8,702 nt of DNA from contig DNPO01000403.1 of the NCBI GenBank assembly GCA_003501375.1, forward strand, positions 1 to 8,702, written 5' to 3'. Under the pieces are notes generated by a model. That model ran no database searches, had not been told where the DNA came from, and saw only the letters and a list, made by a program, of their open reading frames with translations. The position numbers and the translations under genes were made by a program. Shown here in pieces: positions 7,141 to 8,702 of the stretch (the stretch's first letter is position 1; every line of letters starts with the position of its first letter). Origin of the DNA: Candidatus Sumerlaeota bacterium. Lineage in GTDB: Bacteria; Sumerlaeota; Sumerlaeia; UBA8349.

Positions 7141-8517
7141 TTATTTGCAACTGAGCGCAAGGGGGATGGTGTGAGCACGTTGCTTCAATTCTTCAAAAAC
7201 GGAAAGGGGGAAAACTTCTTCTCGGGTGTAGTACAAACTGTTATTTTGCCACAGCGGTTCTTCTTCGATTTCGTAGCCACTCAGGGCTAACGCACGTTGC
7301 CATTCCAGAGTGCCGGGAATGGGGGAGTATTCATTCAGGAAGGGCTGGCCTCCTGCCACATGTACCTCATCAATTGCCATTTGGACTGCATCAACCGTTT
7401 GCCCGGGAATTCCAGCCATGATATAAATGCCCAGTTGTTTTCGCGTGAAACCAGCCGCGCGCAAACTTTCCATCGCACGGTGGAAGAGACACGTTTCACC
7501 GGCACGCTGCCATGTTTGCAATTGATTTGCATCCAAGGTTTCAAGACTCAAACGAAGTGTGGTGAATCCCGCTCGTTTCATTTTTTGAGCCAGTGGTTCC
7601 GTAATTAGAGAGTAGTGCATGCCATTAGGCGTATGGAATCGAACGGGCAGGTTTGCCTCGATTACCCGGTCGAGAAATGGTTCGAGAAAATGCTCCGAAT
7701 CCACCAATAATGCGTCGTCGTAAAAAACAAAATCCGTTGTTTGATATGTTGATTGGCGCTGAATAAACTCAGCATAAACCGTTTCTGGCGAACGACGGTT
7801 ATACTCTCCGGATACCAAATGCGATGCACAATAGCTGCATTGAAAGGGGCATCCCGTGGAAGTGAGCAAGGGCAGTGCCCCGTGTGCATGACACAGATCA
7901 ACCGCTGGCCAAAATGGCGGCTCATCGGGCGAGGAGACTGGAACTTCAGGAGCGTTTGAAATAACCGCGGTTAGCCAAGCGGGGAGTGATTCCCGTGCTG
8001 CACCTTGCAAGACAACATCGGCTCCCGAATGGGCGCGCGCGTGGTTATGGCAAAGTGTGGCGTAAATACCACCGAGCGCGACAGGTACCTGCGGCCATTG
8101 TTTTTTGCAAAGATCAATGGCCTCACATACACCAGAATACCAGTATGTCATGCGTGAACTTACCAGGATGGCATCTGGTGGCGCGCCGTTTTTTTGCTCA
8201 AATGTTTCTAACTCTGTTTGGAAGGCCGAAGCGGGCAAACCGTATCGTTTCAAGAAGCGCCGTGCGTGTTTGACCGGATGCGGTTGCTGCTCCAGAATCT
8301 CGGTATGGTACTTACCGGTGTGGTAATGACGGCTTGGAACTGTGTCTTTTCCTAATGCAGGATGCGCCCTGTCCGTACAATCCAGCAAATGTACCCCGTA
8401 GCCAACATGCCGCAGTCGCGCAGCCCAATAGAGCAGTCCCAAGGGCCACGCCCACAAATCATAGGCAGCCACATCGGTAATCCAAGGATTGATTAAGAGC
8501 AGTTGAGGGGGGCGCAA
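7141..8517 (-). CDS. Radical SAM protein with N-terminal cobalamin-binding-like domain
   Basis: This 458-residue protein has an N-terminal B12-binding-like Rossmann region (about 1-190): LLLINPWITDVAAYDLW and PLGLLYWAARLRHVGYGVHLLD at the start, and VPVALGGIYATLCHNHA at 144-160. The canonical cobalamin-ligand motif DxHxxG is not seen, so B12 may bind base-off without a His ligand, or not at all. The radical SAM core follows with STGCPFQCSYC (C223, C227, C230 ligating the 4Fe-4S cluster), DFVFYDDALL (262-271), TLRLSLETLD (320-329), and IYIMAGIPGQT (364-374). Family knowledge: B12-binding radical SAM enzymes often methylate or rearrange unactivated carbons; this subgroup has no assigned reaction that I know. 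The start is TTG at 8517, the only start codon between the previous stop and the conserved N-terminus. It begins five bases after the upstream gene's stop on the same strand, indicating an operon. Confidence 0.88.
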   Translation of the reverse strand: MRPPQLLLINPWITDVAAYDLWAWPLGLLYWAARLRHVGYGVHLLDCTDRAHPALGKDTVPSRHYHTGKYHTEILEQQPHPVKHARRFLKRYGLPASAFQTELETFEQKNGAPPDAILVSSRMTYWYSGVCEAIDLCKKQWPQVPVALGGIYATLCHNHARAHSGADVVLQGAARESLPAWLTAVISNAPEVPVSSPDEPPFWPAVDLCHAHGALPLLTSTGCPFQCSYCASHLVSGEYNRRSPETVYAEFIQRQSTYQTTDFVFYDDALLVDSEHFLEPFLDRVIEANLPVRFHTPNGMHYSLITEPLAQKMKRAGFTTLRLSLETLDANQLQTWQRAGETCLFHRAMESLRAAGFTRKQLGIYIMAGIPGQTVDAVQMAIDEVHVAGGQPFLNEYSPIPGTLEWQRALALSGYEIEEEPLWQNNSLYYTREEVFPLSVFEELKQRAHTIPLALSCK

Positions 8518-8522
8518 GGTCG

Positions 8523-8702
8523 CTACTTGCCCACCTCCAGCGCGCGTACTCCGAGACGATTTACCGTAATTTTGAATGGAGCGTTTTCAAGTTCTTTGGG
8601 GCCCACTGTATTTTTGTAACTCTCAATTAAACTTTCAATTACACGTTGCCGCGCAAAATCATCGAAGGTGTTTCCCTTGGCTTCTTGCCGTTCCACCACT
8701 TT
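8523..8702 (-). CDS. C-terminal fragment of an unrecognised protein, cut by the right edge
   Basis: On the minus strand an uninterrupted frame enters from the right edge, runs 59 codons and ends with TAG at 8525-8523. The visible protein starts KVVERQEAKGNTFDDFARQR and ends VNRLGVRALEVGK; it is charged, soluble and has no membrane segment. Coding status is supported by the open frame, by the five-base spacing to the radical SAM gene, and by a Shine-Dalgarno-like site for that gene placed within its end. Identity is uncertain. The pattern ER-x-E-x2-G-x2-F-x-DF faintly recalls the C-terminal region of sulfite/nitrite reductases (CysI-like), but this is only a resemblance by eye and the tail after it does not help. 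The neighbouring genes give no independent support for a sulfur function. Confidence 0.6.
   Translation of the reverse strand, partial: KVVERQEAKGNTFDDFARQRVIESLIESYKNTVGPKELENAPFKITVNRLGVRALEVGK
8532..8538 (-). promoter_or_regulatory. Shine-Dalgarno-like site before the TTG start of the radical SAM gene
   Basis: GGAGGTG on the minus strand lies inside the last codons of the upstream gene and 14 bases before the TTG at 8517. The spacing is longer than ideal, but no other start codon lies in frame between this site and the TTG, so ribosomes finishing the upstream gene may re-initiate here. Confidence 0.45.

Noticed and set aside
8533..8535. GTG within GGAGGTG as the radical SAM start
   Set aside because: It is not in the radical SAM reading frame and meets TAG after two more codons; it belongs to the end of the upstream gene.
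1..8702. CRISPR array, tRNA, rRNA, attachment sites or direct repeats
   Set aside because: No regularly spaced repeats, cloverleaf-like stretches or long inverted repeats were seen; nearly all of the sequence is accounted for by coding frames.

Overview
This window is a gene-dense, moderate-GC bacterial chromosomal segment. No tRNA, rRNA, CRISPR array, insertion sequence or phage structural gene is visible. The proteins (ComM/YifB, HI0933-type flavoprotein, GT4 glycosyltransferase, B12-binding-type radical SAM enzyme) are broadly distributed. I cannot place the organism below 'bacterium'. The radical SAM protein belongs to a sequence type I associate mainly with anaerobic lineages, but that is a weak hint.

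The left half (1-5041) is a co-oriented plus-strand block. It opens with a DnaC/DnaI-like helicase loader whose 5' end lies outside the window. Its stop codon overlaps by one base (TAATG) the start of a 543-residue STAS-GAF-histidine-kinase-like protein. After 44 bases comes ComM/YifB, a hexameric AAA+ helicase of the Mg-chelatase-like family. After 30 more bases comes an HI0933/YhiN/BaiN-type FAD oxidoreductase. The tight spacing suggests an operon. The first and third genes act on DNA, and the second looks regulatory.

The right half (5029-8702) runs on the minus strand and meets the plus block tail to tail with a 13-base overlap. In transcription order it holds three genes. First is the last 59 codons of an unrecognised gene cut by the right edge. 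Five bases later comes a radical SAM protein with an N-terminal cobalamin-binding-like domain and a TTG start. After a 102-base gap containing a convincing extended -10 promoter comes a 669-residue membrane-anchored protein that joins a partial and a complete GT-B glycosyltransferase module.

The most unusual item is the histidine-kinase-like protein. It keeps the phospho-acceptor histidine but has lost the adjacent acidic residue and nearly every ATP-binding signature (N, G1 and G2 boxes), and its STAS phosphosite is also altered. It looks like a pseudokinase scaffold translationally coupled to a replicative helicase loader. The tandem glycosyltransferase architecture is the second item of interest. 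I see no complete new defence or mobile system.
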